A stretch of DNA of 64,000 nucleotides from Taishania sp. (GTDB lineage Bacteria > Bacteroidota > Bacteroidia > Flavobacteriales_D > Crocinitomicaceae), in contig JASLGM010000028.1 in assembly GCA_030150045.1 (NCBI GenBank), positions 62,001-126,000 on the forward strand, in the 5' to 3' direction. Shown here in pieces: positions 1 through 8,516 of the stretch. Below the pieces are notes generated by a model. It searched no databases. It saw only the letters and a program-made list of their open reading frames with translations, and was not told the origin of the DNA. Within the stretch, counting starts at the first letter, position 1. Each line of letters opens with the position of its first letter. The translations under genes were made by a program, and so were the position numbers.

Positions 1-401
1 TCCTGTGCTGTAACAACCAATTTACCGTTTTCTGACCAACGACGTGCCGTTTCTACAACAACAGCAAAAGCCTCAGGCATTATTTCTTTAAGCTCTTCCT
101 CAATCTTCGTGTCAACATCTTTTACCAATACATCGATGCGATCATAAATCTCCTCTTTCTTTAAAATAGAAAGATTTACATCTTCAGCTTCGCTTTTTAA
201 TGTTTTAATCTCATTCTCTAACCCAACAATCGCTTGTTGAATTCTACTTTGAAAAGCAATTGTTTTTGCTCTTAAATCATTGTCACTAATGGCCGATATT
301 TCAATTTGATAAGCACGTGCTTTGTCAATAATCGGTTGATATGCTTTTCTGTCTTTACTAGACTTATCGCCGAATACTTTTTTAAGTAGATCTTGTAACA
401 T
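1..401 (-). CDS. secA: Preprotein translocase ATPase SecA, N-terminal part (cut by window edge)
   Basis: Reading the minus strand from the ATG at 401 gives an open frame to the window edge. It starts MLQDLLKKVFGDKSSKDRKA and contains LRAKTIAFQSR, a Glu/Lys-rich helical stretch, then EEIYDRIDVL and FAVVVETARR. The LRAKT and ARR motifs are those of the SecA N-terminus, and the acidic helical insertion between them is usual in Bacteroidota SecA. SecA is the motor that drives unfolded preproteins through SecYEG. Only about 133 residues are visible, before the Walker A motif. A TAnnTTTG-like -7 element reads on the minus strand at 416-409, only 7 bases before the ATG, so the transcript may be nearly leaderless (inference). 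Confidence 0.88.
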   Translation of the reverse strand, partial: MLQDLLKKVFGDKSSKDRKAYQPIIDKARAYQIEISAISDNDLRAKTIAFQSRIQQAIVGLENEIKTLKSEAEDVNLSILKKEEIYDRIDVLVKDVDTKIEEELKEIMPEAFAVVVETARRWSENGKLVVTAQ

Positions 402-807
402 TTTCTGTCAAAATTATGGAAGCATCAAATTTAAAATTTTCAAGCGTTCCCAAATGAGTTAATCTTGTTTTTTTTCTCGTTTGCTACGCTAAAAATCAAG
501 CCAATCGTAAAAATAGGACAAAATGGCGGTTTTTTTAACCTTTGTCCGAATGATACATGGGGTAAAACTGACTTTTTTGACATTAATTGTCACAATCAAT
601 AGAAACAATCATTAAAAGGAATAAAGTCCAACTGGAAACATAAGATAAGAAGTTGATTTGTTTAAGTATTTGATAGTTAGTCTTGTAGTTTGTTTTATAG
701 GTGTTTTGATTTAAGTTATTAACATTAAAAAATGAGTTATTAACAATTTCTTGTAACCTTAAGCGTTCAATACCGTATAATTAAGACATCACATAAATTG
801 AAAGCAT
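402..807. other. Intergenic region between divergent secA and glucosaminidase genes
   Basis: No open frame of convincing length lies here. The region is very AT-rich. It holds a short dyad TGACA-N5-TGTCA at 578-592, which could be a regulator site but is too short to assign, and two similar TTATTAACA stretches between 715 and 745. A -7-like element for secA lies at 409-416 on the minus strand. No matching TAnnTTTG element was found for the rightward gene. Confidence 0.5.
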
Positions 808-1797
808 ATGCGTTTGACCATCTCCTTATTATTTTCATTCGGATTTACAGCCTCTCTTTTGGCGAGTAGTCCCATGACAAAAATCGAGTACATTGAAAAA
901 TGGAAATCCGTGGCTATTCAGGAAATGATCACCTACAAAATTCCTGCAAGCATCACTATTGCTCAAGGTATTTTAGAGTCGGGGAGCGGAAACTCTGACC
1001 TTGCCGTAAAAGCAAACAACCATTTTGGAATCAAATGCCATACATGGACAGGGGCAAAATACTATAAAGACGATGATAAAAAAGACGAATGTTTTAGAAA
1101 ATACAGCAACGCCAACCAATCGTTCAATGACCATAGCGAGTTTCTAACTAAACAACGTTATGCTTCTCTTTTTGACTTAGATATCAAAGACTACAAAGGA
1201 TGGGCAAAAGGATTGAAAGCCGCTGGATATGCAACAAATCCAAAATATGCTAACTTGTTAATTGACATCATAGAACAAAATAAATTGTATGAATTGGACG
1301 AATTGGCATTAATGTCACCTCAGTCTAACGCAAGTGCATTAGCGAAAAAAGACAAGAAGGAATCCAATAGCACCAATATTTTTACCGCTACAAGAAATAA
1401 CTCAAAAACAAATAGCACAAGACAAAAGGAAATTGAGGTGACCGTAGGAGGAAGTGCACACCAGGTTTTGACACGTGAAAATAGAGTGAAGTACGTTGTG
1501 GCTCAAAAGGGAGATACCTACTATAAAATCGCTGAAGAATTCGGAATGACATTACGTCAAATCCAAGGATACAACGATGTTTCCAAAGTCAATGTCGTAT
1601 TAAAAGAAGGGGATATCGTTAACATTTTTCCGAAAAAAGCAAAAGGAAAAAAAGATACATACGTACTTCCAGAAAGCATGAGTTTGTATCAAGTAGCACA
1701 AAAAGAAGGACTGAAATTAAACAGTCTTTTAGAGAAAAATAATATAACAGATCCTTTACAAGTGTTGAAAAAAGGGACAAAAGTGACACTTCGATAG
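808..1797 (+). CDS. Secreted glucosaminidase with two LysM domains
   Basis: A peptidoglycan hydrolase predicted to act outside the inner membrane. Residues 1-21 form a signal peptide. Residues about 25-165 match the glucosaminidase/FlgJ-type fold (PF01832), with the putative catalytic Glu57 in ILESGSGNS, followed by NNHFGIKCHTW and the C-terminal ANLLIDIIE helix. After a Ser/Asn/Lys-rich linker come two LysM peptidoglycan-binding repeats at about 228-276 (VAQKGDTYYKIAEEF) and 283-328. At 329 residues it is typical of the Bacteroidota family. It stands alone, followed by its own terminator. Likely role: septum or wall remodelling (family inference). Confidence 0.87.
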   Translation: MRLTISLLFSFGFTASLLASSPMTKIEYIEKWKSVAIQEMITYKIPASITIAQGILESGSGNSDLAVKANNHFGIKCHTWTGAKYYKDDDKKDECFRKYSNANQSFNDHSEFLTKQRYASLFDLDIKDYKGWAKGLKAAGYATNPKYANLLIDIIEQNKLYELDELALMSPQSNASALAKKDKKESNSTNIFTATRNNSKTNSTRQKEIEVTVGGSAHQVLTRENRVKYVVAQKGDTYYKIAEEFGMTLRQIQGYNDVSKVNVVLKEGDIVNIFPKKAKGKKDTYVLPESMSLYQVAQKEGLKLNSLLEKNNITDPLQVLKKGTKVTLR

Positions 1798-1844
1798 TCT
1801 AGCTAACTGCATAGCATTCGAGTTTTTAGTTTGTTGTTGTTTGT

Positions 1845-1873
1845 AAAAGCCTTTCCTCGGAAGGGCTTTTTTT
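1845..1873 (+). terminator. Rho-independent terminator after the glucosaminidase gene
   Basis: A ten-base-pair stem with one G-T pair (AAGCCTTTCC with GGAAGGGCTT) is followed by a run of T residues, 50 bases after the stop codon. Confidence 0.85.
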
Positions 1874-1895
1874 ATGGTCTTTATTTCTTTTTTTT

Positions 1896-2041
1896 GGCAG
1901 CCTTAATCGGTCTGCGTGCTGTAGTAAATTGCTAAAAAAAGGTTCAGCATCTGTTTTCCACGTGCTTCCCTTGGTCGCAGTGTAAAACTGTGCTTCTCCA
2001 TTTTTTTTAGTGCATTTAGCTGTCGCACTTCGCCCGGGCTG
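1896..2041 (-). repeat. Family A structured repeat, copy 1
   Basis: The reverse strand reads from CAGCCCGGGCG to GGCTGCC, 146 bp. Paired segments: CAGCC with GGCTG; GTGC with GCAC; TAAAT with ATTTA; CTAAAAAAA with TTTTTTTAG; GTTTT-x-CAC with GTG-x-AAAAC. The apical loop is TGCGACCAAGGGAAGCAC. This copy lies between two rightward genes and points against them. It occupies most of the 1798-2281 gap. No gene is seen there. Confidence 0.8.
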
Positions 2042-2239
2042 AAGCGTAGGGTTTCAAAATAGAAAAGGTAATTATCTTTAAAATTATTTTCGATAAATAT
2101 TTAATCACCAATCGTATAAATCCTTTTTTTGTTTGCAAACCTACTTTTATAAACGTTTATGAGTATCGATTTCAGGAAATAATTCCTTTTTAGGAATGCA
2201 ATAGTATGCGGTTTTATTAATATATTTACCAGAACGATC

Positions 2240-2259
2240 CTAGTGAAGATTTTCACTAG
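2240..2259. promoter_or_regulatory. Perfect inverted repeat upstream of the 2282 gene
   Basis: CTAGTGAA-GATT-TTCACTAG is an 8 bp perfect dyad 22 bases before the chosen ATG. It could be an operator or a 5' leader hairpin. It also covers the GTG at 2243, which argues against that codon as the start. Confidence 0.4.
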
Positions 2260-2281
2260 AATTCACGCTTTAATTATATTT

Positions 2282-3820
2282 ATGAAACCATCAATCGAAT
2301 TATTCAAATTAATTAAGTCGTTAACAAAATCGGAAAAACGATTTTTTAAGTTAACATCTTCCCTGCAAGCAGGAGATAAAAACTATTTAAAAATTTTCGA
2401 TTTCATTGATGGGCAATCAGAATACGATGAGGAAGCATTAAAAATTCAATTCAAAGAAGAAGTTTTCATCAAACACCTTCCATCCGAAAAAAATCATCTC
2501 TATAAATTAATTTTAAAAAGCTTACGCTCATTTTATAGCGAAGATTCGCTTAGTAGTATTATTAAACAAGAATTAAAAAATATAGAAATACTTTATAATA
2601 AAGCTCTTTTTAGAGAATGTGAGAAGTTTGTTCTTAAAGCGAAGCGACTGTGTATTGATGGAGAAAAATTCTATTACCAAACAGAAGTAATCGGTTGGGA
2701 GAAAAGATTAAAAGAAGAAGCCCTAGAACGTGGTGTGTTTTCAAATGATCTTTCTTTACTCATGGAAGAGGAGAGAGAAGTGTTGGAAAAGCTCCGTAAT
2801 TACGCAGAATACCAAGTGTTGTATTCAAAGATCAATCATATTTTTAGAACAGGTGGATTCACACGTACGGAAGAAGAAGAAAAGTTGGTAGAAGAGGTTG
2901 CAGATTATCATTTAATAAAAGGAAAAAACACAGCACTGTCTGTTCGCGCTTCAGCAATGTGTTATTACATCAAAGGATTGTGTGCAGCAACCAATAACAA
3001 CTATCAGGATAGTTATTCTTTTTTCAAGAAAACCAGATCTATAATTGATAATAATCCGGTTATCAAATCTGATTTAACGCAGTGTTATATCATGACTTTG
3101 ACCCATCTATTACGTTGTTACATTGATAGCCATAATTATTCCGAAGCGGAAATGCTTATTAAAGACATTCGTGGATTGAGTTCTCAAAAAGGATTTAATA
3201 ACATCAATTCAGAAGTGAAAATTGTGACCCAATCTACTTTGTTAGAATTAATCATGTTTCAACGAAAAGGGGATTTTGATGGAAGTATGAATGTGGTACA
3301 ACAAATAAATCATTTGACACAGCGATACAATGAAATCATTAGTAAAGAACAGTATGTTTCTTTCTGTTATTATTCAGCTGTTAGCCACTTCGCGCAAGAG
3401 GATTACAAGAAGGCATTGAATTTAATCAATGAAGTGTTGAATGACAATGAACAAAATCTTCGTCAAGATATTTACAATTTTGCCCGAATGATGAATTTAA
3501 TCATTCATTATGAATTAGAAAATTACGATTTCATTGATTATGTAATTAAATCACTGAATAGATATTTGAATAAGCAAGAGCGTAAGCAAGAAACAGAATT
3601 TTTATTGATAAAAGCGATACGTAAATTAGCAAAAAATCCTTCTGCGGTGGAGAAGCAGCATATCTTTGAGGATTTAAAGTTGAAACTGGAGGAGTTGTTT
3701 GCCAATAAGCATGAAAGGGTTGTAATGGAGTATTTTGATTTACTTGCTTGGGTGAATGCTAAGTTGAATAAGACTTCTTATAAAGAAGAGGTGTATGCTT
3801 CGCAAACTCGATTAATCTAA
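2282..3820 (+). CDS. Conserved helical protein of unknown function, possibly TPR-like
   Basis: I do not recognise a named family. The 512-residue product has no signal peptide or membrane segment and is almost wholly helical and charged. It begins MKPSIELFKLIKSLTKSEKR, and later holds repeated helix pairs rich in Tyr, Leu and Ala (for example YYIKGLCAATNNNYQDSYSF, and HFAQEDYKKALNLINEVL) that resemble TPR units at about 230-400. The frame can be extended to a GTG at 2243, but that codon lies in a perfect inverted repeat and the added residues look unlike a protein start, so the ATG at 2282 is preferred. Probably cytoplasmic; a scaffold role is only a guess. Confidence 0.6.
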   Translation: MKPSIELFKLIKSLTKSEKRFFKLTSSLQAGDKNYLKIFDFIDGQSEYDEEALKIQFKEEVFIKHLPSEKNHLYKLILKSLRSFYSEDSLSSIIKQELKNIEILYNKALFRECEKFVLKAKRLCIDGEKFYYQTEVIGWEKRLKEEALERGVFSNDLSLLMEEEREVLEKLRNYAEYQVLYSKINHIFRTGGFTRTEEEEKLVEEVADYHLIKGKNTALSVRASAMCYYIKGLCAATNNNYQDSYSFFKKTRSIIDNNPVIKSDLTQCYIMTLTHLLRCYIDSHNYSEAEMLIKDIRGLSSQKGFNNINSEVKIVTQSTLLELIMFQRKGDFDGSMNVVQQINHLTQRYNEIISKEQYVSFCYYSAVSHFAQEDYKKALNLINEVLNDNEQNLRQDIYNFARMMNLIIHYELENYDFIDYVIKSLNRYLNKQERKQETEFLLIKAIRKLAKNPSAVEKQHIFEDLKLKLEELFANKHERVVMEYFDLLAWVNAKLNKTSYKEEVYASQTRLI

Positions 3821-3833
3821 AAGATACAGACAT

Positions 3834-3869
3834 AAAAAAGTCCTTTAATTATTTAAAGGACTTTTTTTA
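3834..3869 (+). terminator. Strong terminator, probably bidirectional
   Basis: The stem AAAAAAGTCCTTTAA pairs with TTTAAAGGACTTTTTT. It has T runs on both strands and sits just after a rightward gene. The leftward gene at 4122 ends about 250 bases beyond it. Confidence 0.9.
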
Positions 3870-3930
3870 TCGTATTTTATTCTTAGAAATGGATCTATTT
3901 CAATACATCTTTAAGTTGTGAAATGGGGAT

Positions 3931-4076
3931 CAGCCCGGACGGAGCGTGATAGCTAAAAGTCGGAGGAAAGGAGTGAACCTTTGTTTTGCCACTGCGACCA
4001 GAGGAAGCACGTGGCAAACAATAGGGTGAACTTCTTTACACGCTTTTACTAAAACGCATAGGCCGATTAGGCTGCC
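3931..4076 (+). repeat. Family A structured repeat, copy 2
   Basis: 146 bp from CAGCCCGGACGG to GGCTGCC. Paired segments: CAGCC with GGCTG; GCGT with ACGC; TAAAAG with CTTTTA; AAAGGAG with CTTCTTT (one G-T pair); TTTGCCAC with GTGGCAAA. Loop TGCGACCAGAGGAAGCAC. GTGAAC occurs on both arms. It lies between convergent genes and fills most of the 3821-4121 gap. Confidence 0.82.
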
Positions 4077-4121
4077 AGATCAAAAAAACATAAAACAGAG
4101 AATATTGCAACTGAATTTCAA

Positions 4122-5588
4122 TTAGAAATACACGTTTAAACTTGCTATTACTTGATTTGCGCTAAAGCGTGTTGTTGCTGGATTACTTCCGTTATAAAGG
4201 AAATTTGTTCGGTTCATTACACGGTTCACGTATGCAAGATCAATACTAACACGGCCTTTCTTGTAACCTAACCCTCCGCTGTATGAAAGATCAGGGCGGG
4301 GGTCAACGTTTTCAATTTTTTTGTACGCGGATCCGTATAAACTGAATCCAGCTCGTACGAAAAAGCGTTGGATGATAACATATTCTCCTCCAATTCTAAA
4401 ATTTACACCGTGTGTTAAACGTTCTTTGACGGCTTGGTTTTCATTGTAGAAATTGTATCCTGCGTAATTAGGGTCAAAGGGTGGGCGTAATCGACCGGTT
4501 GTGTATGCAATGTATTCGATGTCGGTTGAAATGGTTGCTTTAGTGCCAATGGTGTAGGCAACGGATGCGTTTAATTTCAATGGTGTCAACATTCTGTATT
4601 TATAGTTCCCAACAGGAACGAGGTCAGATCGTATATATTTGATAGAATCTTGAAATGTGGTAGTCATATCGGCAGTCCAGTTGTCGCGTAGGCTTAGTAG
4701 CGTTGGGGTGTGAAATGAACCCCCAATGCGTAAAGAATTTGTGACCAAATAAATCACGCCTAATTTTGCACTTACTCCGCTTCCAGTTGTACGTAAGCTG
4801 TAATCGTAATCGAAGCTTTTGAATGCATTGTTAGGTTCGTTGACTAATGTTTCAGTGTGTTTGTAGCGTTGAATGTTTTTGTAATCACGGACATTGATGT
4901 TGAAACCCCAGTAAAGTTTATTCATCCTGTTGCGCGAGTAGTTGAATGTAAATTCGTTTACCCCACCACTTTTTTGATAGGTACGATTCATATTGACGAC
5001 GCTTGTTGGGGTGAGAAGACTTTGGTAACCACCTGTTGATGGATCAAAGTTAATTGCCCAGGTTTCATACGCCAAGGCTGTTGAAAACGGGAAATAAGTA
5101 AACAATTCACCTGGGTTAACACCATAAGCTTGACCTGCAAAATTGTCCAATAAAGAAGGTCCTTGGATACCTGCAATGGTAATGTTTTGGTTGAAATTGG
5201 TAATTCGATTATATCCAATCCCGATTTGGGAGAACATATCTCCTTTATTTTTATGAGAAAGATCTTGGGTTAAAACAATGTTTACGTTTGGAACTGTAAA
5301 TCGGGTACGATCTGCGCGGTTGACGTTGTCCATGAAATTGGATGTTGTCACGTTGATGTTTGCTCCAGCTGTTATACCAAATACACTGGCAGAATAGCGT
5401 CCATATGCGGCAGGGTTTATTTGGTTGGCACTTACGTCCGCTCCCATTGCTCCCATTGCTCCACCCATTGCTTGAAAACGAGCTGAGCCTCCATGGTATA
5501 GTTTTGAGGCATTGAATACATCCTCATCTGTTTGACCGTAAGCGGTAAAGCCTAATCCGAAGATTAGGCCTATGATTAATTTTTTCAT
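4122..5588 (-). CDS. Outer-membrane beta-barrel protein, OmpP1/FadL/TodX-like
   Basis: Signal peptide at 1-18 (MKKLIIGLIFGLGFTAYG), then a motif typical of Bacteroidota FadL-like proteins: ARFQAMGGAMGAMGADVSA followed by QINPAAYGRY, where the NPA turn follows the N-terminal plug. The rest alternates aromatic beta strands and loops and ends in LNVYF, a terminal aromatic as expected for outer-membrane barrel insertion. Length 488 residues fits the family. FadL-type barrels carry hydrophobic compounds across the outer membrane; the substrate here is unknown. It starts 6 bases after the upstream lipoprotein gene, so the two are probably co-transcribed. Confidence 0.75.
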   Translation of the reverse strand: MKKLIIGLIFGLGFTAYGQTDEDVFNASKLYHGGSARFQAMGGAMGAMGADVSANQINPAAYGRYSASVFGITAGANINVTTSNFMDNVNRADRTRFTVPNVNIVLTQDLSHKNKGDMFSQIGIGYNRITNFNQNITIAGIQGPSLLDNFAGQAYGVNPGELFTYFPFSTALAYETWAINFDPSTGGYQSLLTPTSVVNMNRTYQKSGGVNEFTFNYSRNRMNKLYWGFNINVRDYKNIQRYKHTETLVNEPNNAFKSFDYDYSLRTTGSGVSAKLGVIYLVTNSLRIGGSFHTPTLLSLRDNWTADMTTTFQDSIKYIRSDLVPVGNYKYRMLTPLKLNASVAYTIGTKATISTDIEYIAYTTGRLRPPFDPNYAGYNFYNENQAVKERLTHGVNFRIGGEYVIIQRFFVRAGFSLYGSAYKKIENVDPRPDLSYSGGLGYKKGRVSIDLAYVNRVMNRTNFLYNGSNPATTRFSANQVIASLNVYF

Positions 5589-5594
5589 CTGTTG

Positions 5595-6854
5595 TTATTG
5601 ACGTCTAGTTCCAGAAGGTGCACTTGATGGCGTAGTTGTTCTTGTTCCTGTGTTCATGCTTGGAGAACTAATGCTTCTCGAAGGTGTAGAACTTGGAGCA
5701 GAAATGGTTGGACGCGATTGTGTCGGTACACTTCTAGTTTGGTTATATTCTGTAGAACGTGTTGGTGCCATTCCTCCAGAAGGGCGAGTGGCAGGTGTAG
5801 TATTTTGGTAACGTTCATTTGTAGAACTTGGGGTACGTGTTGGTATAGATGTGTTTTGGTACCCCGTGTTTCTTGAAGGTGTACTTTCTATGCGTGTTGG
5901 TGCACTGATTTTATCTACATCAACTCTTTGATATCTTGTGTTGTTTTGAATTGGCGTTGTTTCACGTGTTCCTACTGTACCTGTACTGTTTGTTACCGGT
6001 ACACGTTCCGTACGTGTTGGTGTTGTTACTCTTTCACTTGAAACACCTTGTGATGGGCGCGTTGTTCCAACAGGCGTCCGAGTTGGTGCATTTACACTTC
6101 CTTCTCCACGGTTTATAGAAGTTGCTTCATGACGCGTGTTTGAGTAATCAGCTCTTGTTCTCGGACCTTCAGGAGATGTGTTTATTTTCAATGGTGCCGA
6201 GTTAGAAGCACGGGTATTCGTATTTGTTGTACCCATTGTTCCGCCACGTGGACCGTAATAGGTGTTTTGACTTGGTTTTGTGCCACCATTGTTCCAATTG
6301 TTGTTTCCTCCAGCTCCATACCCAGGGCCTCCAGCGTAAATACCATGGTACCCATAGTAAGGATAGTATGGAGTAGGGTAGTGAGGGTAATATGGATTAT
6401 ATCCGTAGGAAGGATAATAAGGGTTATAACCAAAAGAAGGGTAGTAAGGATTGTACCCATAAGATGGATAATAAGGATTGTACCCCATGTTGTAAGAGAC
6501 TCCAAAAGAAAAGCCTGGTCGGTAAAAAGGAGAACCCCAGTATGGATTTCCGTAGAAACCACCGTACCCCATCCCCATGCCAATTCCAATGTTGTAATTG
6601 ATGTTAGAACGGAAAGGGTCGTTGTTGTTGGAGGCATTTCTATTGGTGTTGCCATAAACTTGACGGTCGTTTGAATTACCTGTTTTTCTGCTTTTGAAAG
6701 CTGCGTAGGAGGTTTCATCAGCGCTTGACTCTCCAATAGCAAGCTCACTAGGACGTACATTGTATACGTCGTCGTATGTAAAATCTTTTGCCGTTGAGCA
6801 TGAACCCAATATCAAAAGGCCAACTGCTGATCCGAAAATTCCAAAACTTTTCAT
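5595..6854 (-). CDS. Repetitive Gly/Tyr/Pro- and Thr/Arg-rich lipoprotein
   Basis: An N-terminal signal ends in the lipobox LILGSC, so it is probably a lipoprotein. Three zones follow. A short conserved head contains FTYDDVYNVRPSE. A Gly/Tyr/Pro zone (residues about 92-180) holds four near-identical units of GYNPYYPSY (DNA about 6380-6485). A long low-complexity tail is rich in Thr, Arg, Ser and Pro with many TPTR or TRTP motifs. A GTG two codons upstream could also start it; the ATG at 6854 is preferred. I recognise no enzyme domain. It leads a two-gene operon with the FadL-like barrel, so a surface or structural role is possible (inference). Confidence 0.7.
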   Translation of the reverse strand: MKSFGIFGSAVGLLILGSCSTAKDFTYDDVYNVRPSELAIGESSADETSYAAFKSRKTGNSNDRQVYGNTNRNASNNNDPFRSNINYNIGIGMGMGYGGFYGNPYWGSPFYRPGFSFGVSYNMGYNPYYPSYGYNPYYPSFGYNPYYPSYGYNPYYPHYPTPYYPYYGYHGIYAGGPGYGAGGNNNWNNGGTKPSQNTYYGPRGGTMGTTNTNTRASNSAPLKINTSPEGPRTRADYSNTRHEATSINRGEGSVNAPTRTPVGTTRPSQGVSSERVTTPTRTERVPVTNSTGTVGTRETTPIQNNTRYQRVDVDKISAPTRIESTPSRNTGYQNTSIPTRTPSSTNERYQNTTPATRPSGGMAPTRSTEYNQTRSVPTQSRPTISAPSSTPSRSISSPSMNTGTRTTTPSSAPSGTRRQ

Positions 6855-6960
6855 ATTCACTTTGTTTATGTTAAACTAATATATTACTATTTTCTGTATT
6901 TTTGCTGATAGTGATACAAAAATTGAACCAAAATAACATAATATAACAATACAACGTTCT

Positions 6961-8436
6961 ATGGCACAAAAATATGCGACTCGAGCAGAAGATTATTCGA
7001 AATGGTATAATGAAACTGTTGACAGAGCAGGATTAGCTGAAAATTCAGGCGTGCGTGGATGTATGGTGATTAAACCATATGGATATGCAATATGGGAAAA
7101 GATTCAAGCGCAATTGGATAAAATGTTCAAAGAGACAGGACACCAAAATGCTTATTTCCCGCTGTTCGTGCCCAAAAGTTTGTTCGAAGCAGAAGAGAAA
7201 AATGCTGAAGGATTTGCGAAGGAATGTGCTATTGTTACACATTATAGATTGAAAAATGATCCAAATAATGCTGGAAAACTTATGGTTGATCCAGAGGCTA
7301 AGTTGGAGGAAGAATTAATCGTTAGACCAACTTCTGAAGCCATTATTTGGAATACGTATAAAGGTTGGATTCAATCTTACCGTGATTTACCTATACTTAT
7401 TAATCAATGGGCCAATGTTGTGCGTTGGGAAATGAGAACACGTTTGTTTTTAAGGACCGCCGAGTTTTTATGGCAAGAAGGGCATACGGCTCACGCTACA
7501 AAACAAGAAGCATACGAAGAGGCAGATAGAATGCTGAAAGTGTATACTGAATTTGCAGAGTCTTTTATGGCTATGCCTGTCATTCAAGGGCACAAAACTG
7601 AAAGTGAGCGCTTCGCAGGAGCAGATGATACTTTATGTATCGAGGCAATGATGCAAGATACAAAGGCATTACAAGCAGGAACATCTCACTTCCTTGGGCA
7701 AAATTTTGCAAAAGCATTTGATGTGAAATTTACGGATAAAGAAGGGAAGTTAGATCATGTTTGGGCTACATCTTGGGGAGTGTCAACGCGATTGATGGGA
7801 GCATTAATTATGACGCATTCCGATGATGAAGGGTTAGTTTTGCCTCCAAAATTAGCGCCGATCCAAGTGGTTGCTGTGCCAATCTTTAAAACGGACGAAG
7901 AGGCAAAGGAAATCGGAATGAAATTTGACGAATTGGCGATGAAATTAAAAGCAAGAGGAATCAGCTTTAAATATGACGACGACAATCAAAAACGTCCGGG
8001 ATGGAAATTTGCAGAATATGAAGCAAAGGGAGTTCCTGTGCGATTAGCGATGGGGCCAAGAGATTTGGCTAATGGAGTGATTGAGATAGCTCGAAGAGAT
8101 TTGAAAACCAAAGAGGTGGTTAGCTTTGAAAACTTAGATCAAACGATTGCAGACTTATTGGATCAAATTCAAGATAATTTATTTGAACGTGCTCAACAAT
8201 TCAGAAAAGAAAATCTACATGTTGTAGATACTTATGAAGAATTTAAAGAGCAATTGGCTTCAAAAGGTGGTTTCTACTTATGTCACTGGGATGGAACAGC
8301 TGAAACGGAAGCTAAAATTAAAGAAGAGACCCAAGCAACTATACGTTGTATGCCTTTTGATCAAACGGAAGAAGGTGTTTGTATGGTGACGGGAAAGCCG
8401 TCTAAACAACGTGTTGTTATCGCAAAAGCATATTAA
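6961..8436 (+). CDS. proS: Prolyl-tRNA synthetase, short archaeal/eukaryotic type
   Basis: A class II aminoacyl-tRNA synthetase that charges tRNA-Pro. The 491-residue protein starts MAQKYATRAEDYSKWYNETV, typical of the type without the INS editing insertion. Motif 2 is seen in RWEMRTRLFLRTAEF and the following QEGHTAH; RPTSEAIIW lies just before it. The anticodon-binding domain follows at about 300-410, and the C-terminal zinc-binding-like domain ends RVVIAKAY. A -7-like TATTTTTGC lies at 6897-6905. It is divergent from the lipoprotein gene and is followed by an unusual terminator. Confidence 0.95.
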   Translation: MAQKYATRAEDYSKWYNETVDRAGLAENSGVRGCMVIKPYGYAIWEKIQAQLDKMFKETGHQNAYFPLFVPKSLFEAEEKNAEGFAKECAIVTHYRLKNDPNNAGKLMVDPEAKLEEELIVRPTSEAIIWNTYKGWIQSYRDLPILINQWANVVRWEMRTRLFLRTAEFLWQEGHTAHATKQEAYEEADRMLKVYTEFAESFMAMPVIQGHKTESERFAGADDTLCIEAMMQDTKALQAGTSHFLGQNFAKAFDVKFTDKEGKLDHVWATSWGVSTRLMGALIMTHSDDEGLVLPPKLAPIQVVAVPIFKTDEEAKEIGMKFDELAMKLKARGISFKYDDDNQKRPGWKFAEYEAKGVPVRLAMGPRDLANGVIEIARRDLKTKEVVSFENLDQTIADLLDQIQDNLFERAQQFRKENLHVVDTYEEFKEQLASKGGFYLCHWDGTAETEAKIKEETQATIRCMPFDQTEEGVCMVTGKPSKQRVVIAKAY

Positions 8437-8454
8437 TACAAATTGAATAATCTT

Positions 8455-8504
8455 GGGGGTTCGGAAAGTAACAGCTTTAGTTGGCTTAAAAAACCCCCTT
8501 TTTT
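8455..8504 (+). terminator. Terminator after proS with a long loop
   Basis: GGGGGTT at 8455-8461 pairs with AACCCCC at 8492-8498 and is followed by six T residues. The 30-base loop can form a small inner hairpin (AAAG with CTTT). The T run ends only about 12 bases before the next ATG, so the next gene needs read-through or its own promoter inside this structure. Confidence 0.7.
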
Positions 8505-8516
8505 CTACTGAAAACT

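Noticed and set aside
2243..2281. GTG at 2243 as start of the unknown helical protein
   Set aside because: The codon lies inside a perfect inverted repeat and the added 13 residues do not look like a natural N-terminus; the ATG at 2282 is better.
5958..5973. parS-like core TGTTTCACGTG inside the repetitive lipoprotein gene
   Set aside because: Only the left half and centre match the parS palindrome; the right half (TTCCT) does not. Chance CACGTG sites also occur elsewhere, including in family A copies.
6188..6760. Long open frames on both strands within the repetitive lipoprotein gene
   Set aside because: They arise from the low-complexity coding sequence and show no plausible protein of their own.
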